The position numbers and the translations under genes are program-made. A stretch of 10,052 bases of DNA, taken from the NCBI GenBank assembly GCA_036271855.1, contig DATAZV010000500.1, positions 1 to 10,052 of the forward strand, read 5' to 3'. The notes beneath the pieces are model-generated. The model saw nothing but the letters and a program-made list of their open reading frames with translations. It made no database searches and was not told where the DNA came from. The stretch is from JAQGMJ01 sp036271855. GTDB taxonomy: Bacteria; Pseudomonadota; Gammaproteobacteria; Burkholderiales; JAEUOS01. How positions within the stretch are numbered: the first letter of the stretch is position 1; each line of letters starts with the position of its first letter. Below, piece after piece: positions 1-6,603 of the stretch.

Positions 1-1325
1 CGCAGCTTGGTGAAACTGTCCACCACCCGCAGGATGGCGGGCGCCAGGTGCTCGACGTTTTTCACCGCGAAGCCCGCCGGCAGCAGCGCCGGCAGCACAT
101 AGCGGGTGACGGCGGCGGCGACCACCAGCCCGACGATGGAAAACAGCCCGAGTTGCGCCAGGCCCGGAAAGCCGGAAAACAGCAGCGCCGAAAAGCCGCA
201 CACCGAAGTGAGCACGCCCAGGCGCAAGGTCGGCCACAGGCGCTTCAAGGTGTCGCGCGCATTGCCGCCCGGCGGGATTTGCGTGAACAGGTAGATCGCG
301 TAGTCCACCCCTTCGCCGATCAGGGTGACGCCGAAGCCCAGGGTGATGCCGTGCACCGCGCCATGCAGCAGGCTGACCGCCGCTATGCCCGCCAGCGCGC
401 CGGTGGCCACCCGCAAAAACGCCAGCAGCAGCACGCGCGGCGAGCGGTACAGCGCCAGCATCAGCAGGGCGACCAGGATGGTGGCGATCATCGACAGGCG
501 CCAGGCGTCGCCCTTGATGCTGGCGCGGGTGGTGGCGGCGAATACCCCGGGGCCGGTGAGCACCAGGTGCTGCACCGTGCCCGACGCGGCTTGGGCGAAG
601 GCGTCGCGAATATGCGCCTGCGCCACCTCTTGCGCGTCGATATCGTAGCCCGCCGCCTTGGTCTGCACCATCAGCAGGGCGCGCTTGCCGTCGCGCGAGA
701 ACCACACGCCTTCCTGGCTGTTGGGACGCGCGCCGCCTTCCAGGGTCTCGATCATGCGCATCAGTTCGCCGGTGGGGTCGTTCGGCAGGATGCGCCGGAT
801 CAGCGCGCCGGCGGGCGAGCCGAGCAGCTGGATGTCGTCGTCCAGCGCCTCGCGGATGCCGACGGCGCTGAAGTGGTTCGGCTGTTCGGCGCCGGGGGAG
901 AGCAGGTAGCGGTTTTTCCAGAAGAACTCGCGGTCGGGCGTCAGCCCCGCCTCTTCGCCGTTGTTCACCGCCGCCAGCAAGGGGTCGGCCTGCAGGGCCG
1001 CTGCCATCTTTTTGCTGGTGGCGGCCAGCGAAGCAGGATCGCCGCCTTTGGACTGCGAAGGGTCCGGACTATCGATGCCCACCAGCAACAGGCGCGAGAC
1101 CACGCCGTCGCGCAACTGCTCCACCAATATCTGCTGTGCCGGCGTCGGCGAACTCGGCAGGAAGGCCGACAGGTCGGCCGAGAACTGGGTGCGCGCGATG
1201 ACGAATATGCAGGCCGCCAGGCCGAGCAGCCAGAGCGCGAGGGCGATACGACTGCGTGGCGCGCGGTTGCCGGGCACGCCGCGCGAAACGCGGTCACCAG
1301 GCACCTCGTCCCGCGCCTCGCTCAA
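1..1325 (-). CDS. MMPL/RND-family exporter, N-terminal half (cut by left edge)
   Basis: About 441 residues of an inner-membrane RND-superfamily (MMPL) transporter. Visible are a first membrane helix (about residues 27-44), a periplasmic domain, then a run of helices beginning near LSMIATILVALLML and carrying the family signature GEGVDYAIYLF (G337, D341). The next helices include VLTSVCGFSALLFSGFPGLAQLG. The rest of the protein, probably the second RND repeat, lies off the left edge. No ATG is available. A TTG at 1323-1325 overlaps the stop of the upstream LolA-like gene and has a good ribosome binding site (GAGGAAGG, plus-strand 1329-1336), so I chose it. GTG codons further in are alternatives. 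In aryl polyene clusters this transporter is paired with a LolA-like protein and is thought to extract the finished lipid from the inner membrane. Family assignment is firm and substrate is inferred from context. Confidence 0.87.
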   Translation of the reverse strand, partial: MSEARDEVPGDRVSRGVPGNRAPRSRIALALWLLGLAACIFVIARTQFSADLSAFLPSSPTPAQQILVEQLRDGVVSRLLLVGIDSPDPSQSKGGDPASLAATSKKMAAALQADPLLAAVNNGEEAGLTPDREFFWKNRYLLSPGAEQPNHFSAVGIREALDDDIQLLGSPAGALIRRILPNDPTGELMRMIETLEGGARPNSQEGVWFSRDGKRALLMVQTKAAGYDIDAQEVAQAHIRDAFAQAASGTVQHLVLTGPGVFAATTRASIKGDAWRLSMIATILVALLMLALYRSPRVLLLAFLRVATGALAGIAAVSLLHGAVHGITLGFGVTLIGEGVDYAIYLFTQIPPGGNARDTLKRLWPTLRLGVLTSVCGFSALLFSGFPGLAQLGLFSIVGLVVAAAVTRYVLPALLPAGFAVKNVEHLAPAILRVVDSFTKL

Positions 1326-1975
1326 GGGCCTTCCTCGGTGATGCTCATCACCGAGCGGTCGCCCTGCTTTTCGGTAATCTCGATGCTGCGGATGCTGTGG
1401 TTGGCGCCGGAAAACCTGATCTGCTGCACCACCGACTGCATCTGCGGGTCGCTGGGCGTAAGCAGCAGGGTCCATTGCGCGATGCTGCCTTCGGCCTTCA
1501 GGCCGTAGTAGCGCCCCAGCGTGGCCATGTCGCCGGCCAGCACAGAGCGGATGCTCTCGGTAAACGCCCGCACCTGCGGATACTGCGACAGCATCACCAC
1601 CCGGGTCTGGTGGCGGGCGTTGGTCAGGGTGAGCTTGTCGCCTTCGAGCAGCATGCTCTCCGCCTTCGGCGTTTCGGTGCGCTTTTCCAGCTTGTCGGGC
1701 GCGTTGTAGGCCAGGCCGCCGGTGTATTGCAGCGGCGTGTTGACGATAGCCAGGTACTTTTTCTCGACAAAGCGCGCACGCGAGCTTTTCACCTTGGCCA
1801 TGGTGCGCATGATCTCGGGCAACAGGCCGCTGACCGGCTCGTTGACGCCGGAGTCGCGCGCCAGCGGGTCGGGCGCGGCCTGCGCCGGGCGCCACGGCAC
1901 CCCCGCCGTCGCCGCGACTGTGAGCACGGCGAGCGCGGCGAGCAGCAGGCGGCGGGGCTCAAGGGTCGCGCGCAT
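1322..1975 (-). CDS. LolA-like outer-membrane lipid carrier protein of pigment cluster
   Basis: A 217-residue exported protein. The start ATG at 1975 is favoured over upstream in-frame codons because GAGGA lies five bases upstream (plus-strand 1981-1985) and a clear Sec signal peptide follows (MRATLEPRRLLLAALAVLTV, cleavage probably after AQA at about residue 33). The mature part has LolA-fold features: SSRARFVEKKYLAIVNTPLQ, then a strand-rich stretch with YTGGLAYNAPDKLEKRT and a final IRFSGANHSIRSIEI. LolA proteins carry lipidated cargo across the periplasm, and the versions in aryl polyene clusters probably accept the polyene lipid from the adjacent MMPL exporter. The gene overlaps the acyltransferase upstream by 17 bases and the exporter downstream by about 4, so it is translationally coupled to both. 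LolA-like fold is fairly sure, the cargo is inference. Confidence 0.82.
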   Translation of the reverse strand: MRATLEPRRLLLAALAVLTVAATAGVPWRPAQAAPDPLARDSGVNEPVSGLLPEIMRTMAKVKSSRARFVEKKYLAIVNTPLQYTGGLAYNAPDKLEKRTETPKAESMLLEGDKLTLTNARHQTRVVMLSQYPQVRAFTESIRSVLAGDMATLGRYYGLKAEGSIAQWTLLLTPSDPQMQSVVQQIRFSGANHSIRSIEITEKQGDRSVMSITEEGP

Positions 1976-2999
1976 TGTTTTCCTCGGTGCCTTTTTCGCT
2001 GCCCTGGTTCCAGAAATCGTAGAAGTTGAACCAGTTGTAGGGCGCGGCGCGGCAGTAGTGTTCGAGCCGGTCCACATAGGCCTGCAGCGCCGCTTCGATG
2101 GCCTGGCCGCGCTCGGCGCGCGGCACGTCGGCCGGGTTGGGCAGCAGCTCGAAGTGCAGGTCGTATTTGTTGCCGCCGCGGTACAGGCCCGCCATCAGCA
2201 CCAGCGGGCGCTTGAGCATCACCGACATGCGGAAGGGGCCGACCGGGCAATGGGTGGTGCGGCCGAAGAATTTGCAGGGCACCACGCCCTCGCCGACGAA
2301 ATTGCGGTCGCCCAGCATGCCGACGAAATGCCCCTGCGACAGCGCCTCCTGCACCCGCAGCATGGAATTGGAGTTGCCCAGGCCGATCACGTCCATCGCC
2401 AGGTTCGGGTTGATCGCGTTCAACACGGCGTTGACCTTGCGCGCGTTGCGCTCGTACATCACCAGGCTGACATCGAGATTTTTGGTGGCGCGCGCCTGGG
2501 TGCGCAGCACCTCGAAGCTGCCGAGGTGCGAGCCGAGCAAAAAGCAGCCCTCGCCGCTGGCGAGAACCTGGTCCATCAGTTCCTGCCCGTACACCGTGAC
2601 CTCGAAGCGCTCGATCTGGTCGTTGAGAAAAAACACCCGGTCGAGGATGGTGCAGGCGAAGGTGTGGATGTGCTTGTAGTAGTCGCGGGTGGTCGGCTTG
2701 CGGCCCATCGCCACCGTGAGGAATTCGCGCGAGGCGGCGCGCACCTTGGGGGCGAACAGCATGTAGTAGACGCAGATCGGCGGCAGCAGCCAGCGCGCCG
2801 GCGCGCGCCCGATGTACAGCGCCACCAGGGCCATGAAGCCCAGGGCGACGACGTTGCTGCGCTCCGGACGGGTGGCCCATTCGGGCAGGGCGGTGGTGGT
2901 GCCGCGCTCGCGGGTGCGCGAGCGCGCCAGGCGCTCGGCCGTGGTACCGGCCGGCGTGGCGCCGGCGGCGCTCAGGCCGCTGTCGGGGACTGAGGACAT
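1959..2999 (-). CDS. LpxL-like (LPLAT) lysophospholipid/lipid A-type acyltransferase
   Basis: A 346-residue member of the LpxL/HtrB acyltransferase family. The catalytic HX4E motif is visible as H158-E163 in GSHLGSFEVLR. Family blocks follow: LGDRNFVGEGVVPCKFFG (about 229-246), PVGPFRMSVMLKRPLVLM and the C-terminal PYNWFNFYDFW (about 320-330) typical of pigment-cluster versions. Residues 1-48 are a low-complexity, probably disordered arm, followed by hydrophobic segments at about 49-63 and 70-83 that should anchor it in the inner membrane. It probably transfers the polyene acyl chain from the ACP to a lipid or sugar acceptor. Start chosen at MSSVPDSG; its ribosome binding site is weak, which fits translational coupling, since it begins 28 bases inside the preceding dehydratase gene. 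No glycosyltransferase domain is fused, unlike some cluster homologues. Confidence 0.85.
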   Translation of the reverse strand: MSSVPDSGLSAAGATPAGTTAERLARSRTRERGTTTALPEWATRPERSNVVALGFMALVALYIGRAPARWLLPPICVYYMLFAPKVRAASREFLTVAMGRKPTTRDYYKHIHTFACTILDRVFFLNDQIERFEVTVYGQELMDQVLASGEGCFLLGSHLGSFEVLRTQARATKNLDVSLVMYERNARKVNAVLNAINPNLAMDVIGLGNSNSMLRVQEALSQGHFVGMLGDRNFVGEGVVPCKFFGRTTHCPVGPFRMSVMLKRPLVLMAGLYRGGNKYDLHFELLPNPADVPRAERGQAIEAALQAYVDRLEHYCRAAPYNWFNFYDFWNQGSEKGTEENNARDP

Positions 3000-3283
3000 G
3001 AGATCTGCGCGGTGAGCACGGCATGGCCACCCGCCGTGCATTCGAGCTTGAGGCTGCCGGGGGCGCCTGTGGTGTATTCGATATTCACGCGCTCGCCGGG
3101 GCGGGCGGGCGAGAGGAACTTGGCATTCTTCACGGTGCAGGCGCCCGCCTCCCAGCCCAGCTCGGCGGCCACCGTGGCCAGGGCGTCGGCCAGCAGCCAG
3201 GCACCGGGAATGATCGGATTGCCGGGGAAGTGCCCCTGGGCGGCGGGCAGGTCTTCCGGGTAGGTTTTTTCCAGGCCTGACAT
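2972..3283 (-). CDS. Small hotdog-fold 3-hydroxyacyl-ACP dehydratase (FabZ/ApeI-like)
   Basis: A 103-residue single hotdog domain. The motif GHFPGNPIIPGAWLLADAL (residues 17-35) matches the FabA/FabZ active-site helix region with catalytic His18, and the later PGERVNIEY and KNAKFLSPARPGE segments fit the strand regions. In FabZ a glutamate occupies the position six residues after the second PG proline; here that position is alanine, followed by aspartate, as in the divergent dehydratases of aryl polyene clusters. It probably removes water from 3-hydroxyacyl-ACP during polyene extension. The start is the ATG at 3283, with AGGGA about 13 bases upstream; longer readings into the upstream gap lack a sensible start. 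It follows the ligase after an 83-base gap holding a strong hairpin and overlaps the acyltransferase. An alternative role as an acyl-ACP thioesterase-like hotdog protein is less likely. Confidence 0.8.
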   Translation of the reverse strand: MSGLEKTYPEDLPAAQGHFPGNPIIPGAWLLADALATVAAELGWEAGACTVKNAKFLSPARPGERVNIEYTTGAPGSLKLECTAGGHAVLTAQISCPQSPTAA

Positions 3284-3326
3284 GCGTTTTGTTCTTATCC
3301 CTGTGGATGCCCGTAGGGGCTTGTTG

Positions 3327-3351
3327 CGCGCGGCCGGTGCCGGCCCGCGCG
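3327..3351 (-). repeat. Strong intercistronic hairpin between ligase and dehydratase genes
   Basis: An 11-base GC stem (CGCGCGGCCGG at 3327-3337) pairs across a two-base loop with 3340-3351, with one bulged base. It lies about 15 bases after the ligase stop and 44 before the dehydratase start. No T tract follows on the minus strand, so it is unlikely to be an intrinsic terminator. A role in mRNA processing or stability, separating two halves of the operon, is inference. Confidence 0.5.
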
Positions 3352-3366
3352 TTTCCCGTATTTTAA

Positions 3367-4764
3367 TTAGGTCGTGCCATGATTTGACGCGCATTGCGCC
3401 AGGAGTTCCCGCAGCACCGCCGCCGTCAGCTTGCCGGTGGAGTTGCGCGGCAGGGAATCGACCATATAAAGAGGACGCGGCAGGAACACGGCGTCGATGC
3501 GGCGCCGCAGCGCGGCGCTGATTTGCGCGCTGCCGATGCCCGGCGCCACCACGATGGCGGCCAGGCGCATCACTTCGCTGTTTTTTTCCGCCTCGCCCTC
3601 CGGCATGACGAACACGCCGTCGCGCACGCCCTCGATGCTGCCGAGCTGGAAATTCAGGTGCGCCAGCGAAGTGCGCTTGCCGGCGATGTTGATCATGTCG
3701 GCGTTGCGCCCGCGCAGCTCGAAGTGGGTGTAGTCGTCCAGCTCGATGACGTCGCCCAGCAGCACTTCGCCCTCGACATGGCCGCCGCGCACCCAGGTGC
3801 CCTGCTGGTCCTGGCGCAGTTGCAGCCCGGGCAGCGCCTGCCAGCGCGGGCCGGCGGTGCTGCGCCGCGTCGCCACCTGGCCGGCTTCGGTGCAGCCGTA
3901 GATTTCGTACAGCGGCGCCTCGAGGCACTCTTCGGCGGCGCGCGCCAGCTCGTCGGACAAGGGGGCGGTGGCACACAGCAGGAAGTCGGGCCGGGCGTGA
4001 AAGGTGGCGGCCGCGGCCGCTTCCTCCACCAGCGCGCGCAGGTGTACCGGGGTGGTGATCAGTGCCCGCGGGCGCGGCAGGCCGGCCAGGGCGGCGGCGA
4101 CGTCGGCGGCGTAAAACGGCCGCCCGGCGTGCAGCGCCAGGCCGCCCTGCATCGGCAGCAGCACGGTGGATTCGAAACCGTACATGTGCTGCGGCGGCAC
4201 CGTGCCGACCAGCGACCAGGACGCGCGCTCTCCAGGGGCCGGGCCCAGCCCGAGGCGCGCGGCTTCGGACTGCGCGCTCAGGGTCAGGCGGCCCCAGGTC
4301 TTGCGATTGGGCAGCGGCGTGCCGGTGGAGCCGGAGGTGAAGACCAGGGCGGCCAGCTGGTCGGCGGGGATCAGCGGCACCGGTGAATCAGAAGCGGAGT
4401 CAGAAGCATGATTGGCTGCGCCGTCGGCGTCGTCCGGAAACAGCAGGGTTTCGATTTCCAGCGCCGGCCCGCCCGCTTCGCGCAGGCAATAGAGGCCGGG
4501 GTAGTCGCGCGCCAGTTGCGCCACCATCACCGGGGTATGGTTGGGCGGCAGCATGCTGACCTGGCCGCGCAGCAGGGCGGCGCCGAAGCCGACGGCAAAG
4601 CGGTAGCGGTCGGCGCACAGGTTGAGCACCTGGCCGCGATCCGGCAGCAGGGCGGCGAGGCGGGCAACGTCGCCGAGATAGCGGCGGGTGGTGATGGCCG
4701 CGCCGTCGCGCCAGGCGAACACGGCGTCCGGCGCGAAGCCGGCGATCAGCGGCAGGCCGCTCAT
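3367..4764 (-). CDS. AMP-ligase / acyl-CoA synthetase family enzyme of pigment cluster
   Basis: A 465-residue adenylate-forming (ANL superfamily) enzyme. Core motifs are in order: P-loop VFTSGSTGTPLPNRKTW (about 141-157), A5 EIYGCTEAG (287-295), A8 ELRGRNADMINIAGKRTSL (349-367) with the hinge region, and the A10 lysine K445 in RNSTGKL. It should activate a carboxylic acid with ATP and load it on the cluster ACP; in aryl polyene and flexirubin pathways the substrate is a hydroxylated aromatic acid such as 4-coumaric or 4-hydroxybenzoic acid. The enzyme is short for the family because its C-terminal subdomain is compact. Residues 111-128 form an acidic Ser/Ala/Asp linker with an ASDSASDS repeat. 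The start ATG overlaps the upstream stop as ATGA, so translation is coupled. Family assignment is firm; aromatic substrate is inferred from context. Confidence 0.88.
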   Translation of the reverse strand: MSGLPLIAGFAPDAVFAWRDGAAITTRRYLGDVARLAALLPDRGQVLNLCADRYRFAVGFGAALLRGQVSMLPPNHTPVMVAQLARDYPGLYCLREAGGPALEIETLLFPDDADGAANHASDSASDSPVPLIPADQLAALVFTSGSTGTPLPNRKTWGRLTLSAQSEAARLGLGPAPGERASWSLVGTVPPQHMYGFESTVLLPMQGGLALHAGRPFYAADVAAALAGLPRPRALITTPVHLRALVEEAAAAATFHARPDFLLCATAPLSDELARAAEECLEAPLYEIYGCTEAGQVATRRSTAGPRWQALPGLQLRQDQQGTWVRGGHVEGEVLLGDVIELDDYTHFELRGRNADMINIAGKRTSLAHLNFQLGSIEGVRDGVFVMPEGEAEKNSEVMRLAAIVVAPGIGSAQISAALRRRIDAVFLPRPLYMVDSLPRNSTGKLTAAVLRELLAQCASNHGTT

Positions 4765-5576
4765 GGGGCGGTGCGTTTCAAGCCGCAGTCCCTTGCGGCC
4801 ACTTCATGCAGGCCGCGGTCGCCGGCGGCCGCGTTGTGCATGGCGCTGTCGCCGGCGGCCGTCTGGTGCGCGGCGTTGTCGCCGGCGACCGCCTGGTAAA
4901 TCCCGCTGTCGTTTGCGGCCGCCCGGTGGATGCTGCTGTCGCTGGCGGCCTTGCTGTGCTCGGTGAAGGCGCGGATCGCCTGCGCGATGGAGGCTTGCGG
5001 ATGGTCCGGGAAGCGCAGCACCCGCACCACGTACTCGACCACGAACATCAGGCCCAGCAGCGGAATGTTGAGCACGGTGATGAACAGGCTCCAGGCATCG
5101 AGCCCGGCGAAGCTATATAGCGCCGCCGAGAGGCTTACCTGGGCGACGCAGAACAGGGTCCAGGCCCAGGTGACGTAGCGGGTATGGACCACCATTTCCG
5201 GCGGCATCGTGCCGTGCACCCGCCGCGCCAGCCCGGTGATCAGCGGCTCGTGGCCGGGCGCCAGGGTGTGACCGAACAGCCAGCCCAGGGAGAGATAGAC
5301 CACCGCGTGCGGAATGCCGTAGGCGGCCTGGCCGAAGCCGCGCACATCAACCCAGTAGAGCGCGCCGGCGGCGACCACCATTGCCAGCAGGGCCAGCACG
5401 CGCTGGCGCGGGTGGGTGGCGGCCCACCAGGCGAACAGCAACAGCGGCAGGCCCTTCAGCGTCAGGCGCAGGCCGGCCGGCAGCCCGCCGTGGGCGGCCT
5501 GGTAGATCAGGTATTGATAGGCAACCCCGGCCGCGATCAGCGCTGCGGTCGCGGCCCAACCCGCCTTGCGGTTCAC
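4761..5576 (-). CDS. COG4648-type integral membrane protein with C-terminal decapeptide repeats
   Basis: A 271-residue inner-membrane protein. Hydrophobic helices occur at about residues 7-27, 40-53, 60-75, 88-104, 135-157 and 162-186, followed by RVLRFPDHPQASIAQAIRAF, a conserved tail-end region of this uncharacterised family found in aryl polyene clusters between the ACP and ligase genes. Its biochemical role is unknown. The start is GTG at 5576, overlapping the ACP stop as GTGA. The natural family end appears to lie near residue 205; beyond it is a roughly 60-residue extension made of six alanine-rich decapeptide repeats, annotated separately. The final stop overlaps the ligase start. Identity rests on topology, gene order and the conserved segment after the last helix. 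Confidence 0.78.
   Translation of the reverse strand: MNRKAGWAATAALIAAGVAYQYLIYQAAHGGLPAGLRLTLKGLPLLLFAWWAATHPRQRVLALLAMVVAAGALYWVDVRGFGQAAYGIPHAVVYLSLGWLFGHTLAPGHEPLITGLARRVHGTMPPEMVVHTRYVTWAWTLFCVAQVSLSAALYSFAGLDAWSLFITVLNIPLLGLMFVVEYVVRVLRFPDHPQASIAQAIRAFTEHSKAASDSSIHRAAANDSGIYQAVAGDNAAHQTAAGDSAMHNAAAGDRGLHEVAARDCGLKRTAP
4773..4952 (-). repeat. Six degenerate 30-bp tandem repeats coding decapeptides
   Basis: Residues 209-268 of the membrane protein split into six ten-residue units: KAASDSSIHR, AAANDSGIYQ, AVAGDNAAHQ, TAAGDSAMHN, AAAGDRGLHE, VAARDCGLKR. The consensus is A-A-A-G-D-S-x-x-H-x. At DNA level the units share a GCCGGCGGCCG-like core with a 30-base period on the plus strand. Aspartate is invariant in all six units and a His/Tyr/Lys occupies position 9. 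The period is seen directly; expansion by slippage is inference. Confidence 0.85.
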
Positions 5577-5854
5577 TTGGTGCGGTGCTCCTGCAGGTGC
5601 TCGTTGAGGCGCCGCAGGGAAGCAAATATCTTGCGGTTGTTTTCGTCTTCCGAGCGCAGTTGCACGCCGTAGGTCTTGGAGATGGCCAGGGCCATTTCGA
5701 GGATGTCGATCGAGTCCAGCCCGAGGCCTTCGCCGTACAGCGGCGCTTCCGGGTCGACCTCTTCCGGCTTGACTTCGAGGTTGAGGGTTTCGACCACCAG
5801 ACGGGCCAGCGTCAGTTCCTGTTCACTGAGGGTACCGGGGGGCGTGGTGCTCAC
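5573..5854 (-). CDS. Acyl carrier protein of aryl-polyene-like cluster
   Basis: A 93-residue acyl carrier protein. The phosphopantetheine attachment motif is GLGLDSIDILEM, with the modified serine at about residue 48. The acidic helices around it (LSEQELTLARLVVETLNLEV at the front, LRRLNEHLQEHRTK at the end) fit the four-helix ACP fold. The start is the GTG at 5854, not the upstream ATG at 5890, because AAGGAAG lies five bases before the GTG. This protein would carry the aromatic starter and the growing polyene. It is the first gene of the minus-strand operon in this window and overlaps the membrane-protein gene by four bases. Aryl polyene clusters usually encode two adjacent ACPs; only one is seen here. 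Confidence 0.92.
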   Translation of the reverse strand: MSTTPPGTLSEQELTLARLVVETLNLEVKPEEVDPEAPLYGEGLGLDSIDILEMALAISKTYGVQLRSEDENNRKIFASLRRLNEHLQEHRTK

Positions 5855-5859
5855 GACAG

Positions 5860-5866
5860 CTTCCTT
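5860..5866 (-). promoter_or_regulatory. Ribosome binding site that fixes the ACP start
   Basis: AAGGAAG on the minus strand, five bases upstream of GTG 5854. It favours the GTG over the in-frame ATG at 5890, which would place this motif inside the coding region. Confidence 0.7.
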
Positions 5867-5930
5867 TTTTTGTTGAGGGCGCGGCGGCAATGCGCCGCAC
5901 TCCGGCGCACGGGAGATATGCGATGGCCCG

Positions 5931-5936
5931 AATATA
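5931..5936 (-). promoter_or_regulatory. Candidate -10 element of the pigment operon
   Basis: TATATT reads on the minus strand about 77 bases before the ACP start. No good -35 lies 17 bases upstream (CAGTTT is the closest). If it is real, transcription would begin near 5924 and the inverted repeat at 5958-5975 would be centred near -42, a position typical of activator sites. This is a weak, inferred call. Confidence 0.3.
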
Positions 5937-5957
5937 GCCTAAAACCCCCGGCCAAAC

Positions 5958-5975
5958 TGTAGGCATACGCCTACA
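5958..5975. promoter_or_regulatory. Inverted repeat TGTAGGC-N4-GCCTACA, candidate operator
   Basis: Perfect 7-base arms separated by ATAC, lying in the 233-base divergent region between the ACP and soxX genes. Its size and symmetry fit a dimeric DNA-binding regulator. It could serve the pigment operon, the sox operon, or both. No regulator gene is in the window. Confidence 0.5.
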
Positions 5976-6044
5976 ATCGGGAAAGTGGCGGATAGCCGGG
6001 TTCCGTCAGCGGTAATACGGGACGATCCATGCCGGGTTTCGGGG

Positions 6045-6058
6045 CGGCAAAATTGCCG
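6045..6058. promoter_or_regulatory. Palindrome CGGCAA-N2-TTGCCG in soxX leader
   Basis: Perfect 6-base arms around two A residues, 29 bases before the soxX ATG. It could be a second operator or a short hairpin in the sox 5' leader. Symmetry is seen directly, function unknown. Confidence 0.35.
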
Positions 6059-6087
6059 GTCGACTGCTCCGTGCGGCGGGGTGTAGT

Positions 6088-6603
6088 ATGCGTGCCGATC
6101 CGAGCCGCCCGAGCCGGGCGGTGAAACCAGGCTTGCATCCCTTGGCACTTTCGCGCCCTTCCTCCGCCGCCCGCATCCTCGCCGCCTGCGCCTGCTGCTC
6201 GGCTTGCCTGTTCGCCTTGCCGGCGCGCGCCGACCTGACGGCGGCGCAGATCAGCGCCGACAGCGTGCCGCAGCCGCTCACCGCCGTCCCCGGCGACGCC
6301 GCGCATGGCCGCGCGCTGCTGCTGGCGCGCGAGAACGCCAATTGCATCCTGTGCCACGCGATTCCCGAGGCGCGCTTTTCCGGCGACCTCGGGCCGGCGC
6401 TGGCCGGGGTCGGCGCCCGCCTTTCCGCGCCCCAGTTGCGCCTGCGGGTGGCGGATAATGCACGGGTGCACCCCTCGACCATCATGCCCTCCTACTTTCG
6501 CAGCGAAGGACTCATCGGCGTGGCCGCGCAGTACCGCGGCAAGACGGTGCTGAGCGCGCAGGAGGTGGAGGACGTGGTGGCTTACCTGCAGACACTCAAA
6601 TGA
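6088..6603 (+). CDS. soxX: SoxX, monohaem cytochrome c of thiosulfate-oxidising SoxXA
   Basis: A 171-residue exported cytochrome c. A hydrophobic signal segment (about residues 24-48, ending LPARA before DLT) is followed by a single haem-binding CILCH (86-90) and a distal methionine in TIMPSYF (M133), the His/Met ligation expected for SoxX. The C-terminal helix LSAQEVEDVVAYLQTLK is typical of class I cytochromes. SoxX pairs with SoxA in the periplasm; the complex joins thiosulfate to the SoxYZ carrier and passes the electrons on. The first ~20 residues before the signal peptide are unusual and the ribosome binding site is weak, so a later start (for example GTG 6121) is possible. It is the first gene of the plus-strand operon; its stop overlaps soxY as ATGA. 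Confidence 0.92.
   Translation: MRADPSRPSRAVKPGLHPLALSRPSSAARILAACACCSACLFALPARADLTAAQISADSVPQPLTAVPGDAAHGRALLLARENANCILCHAIPEARFSGDLGPALAGVGARLSAPQLRLRVADNARVHPSTIMPSYFRSEGLIGVAAQYRGKTVLSAQEVEDVVAYLQTLK

Noticed and set aside
48..1508. Long plus-strand open frame of 486 codons opposite the exporter and LolA-like genes
   Set aside because: It is rich in Arg, Gln, His and Ala with no domain pattern, and lies antisense to clear MMPL and LolA-like coding sequence, so it is a shadow of high GC coding DNA.
1722..2993. Plus-strand open frame of 423 codons opposite the acyltransferase
   Set aside because: It has repetitive, low-complexity His/Gln/Ala composition, and the opposite strand carries the HX4E acyltransferase motifs.
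1789..3030. Minus-strand open frame of 413 codons in a second frame across the acyltransferase
   Set aside because: It is arginine-rich with no membrane or catalytic motifs; the overlapping frame contains the recognisable acyltransferase.
2972..3976. Minus-strand open frame of 334 codons that would fuse upstream sequence to the dehydratase
   Set aside because: Its first two-thirds is Arg/Ala-rich text in the wrong frame of the ligase gene. The real dehydratase starts at the ATG at 3283.
4773..4952. CRISPR-like array from the 30-base periodic repeats
   Set aside because: The repeats are contiguous without spacers, degenerate, and in frame with a coding sequence, so they are protein-coding tandem repeats.
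5855..6087. A sox promoter with -35 and -10 elements in the divergent region
   Set aside because: TAATAC near 6013 has no acceptable -35 at the right distance, so I do not call a promoter for soxX.
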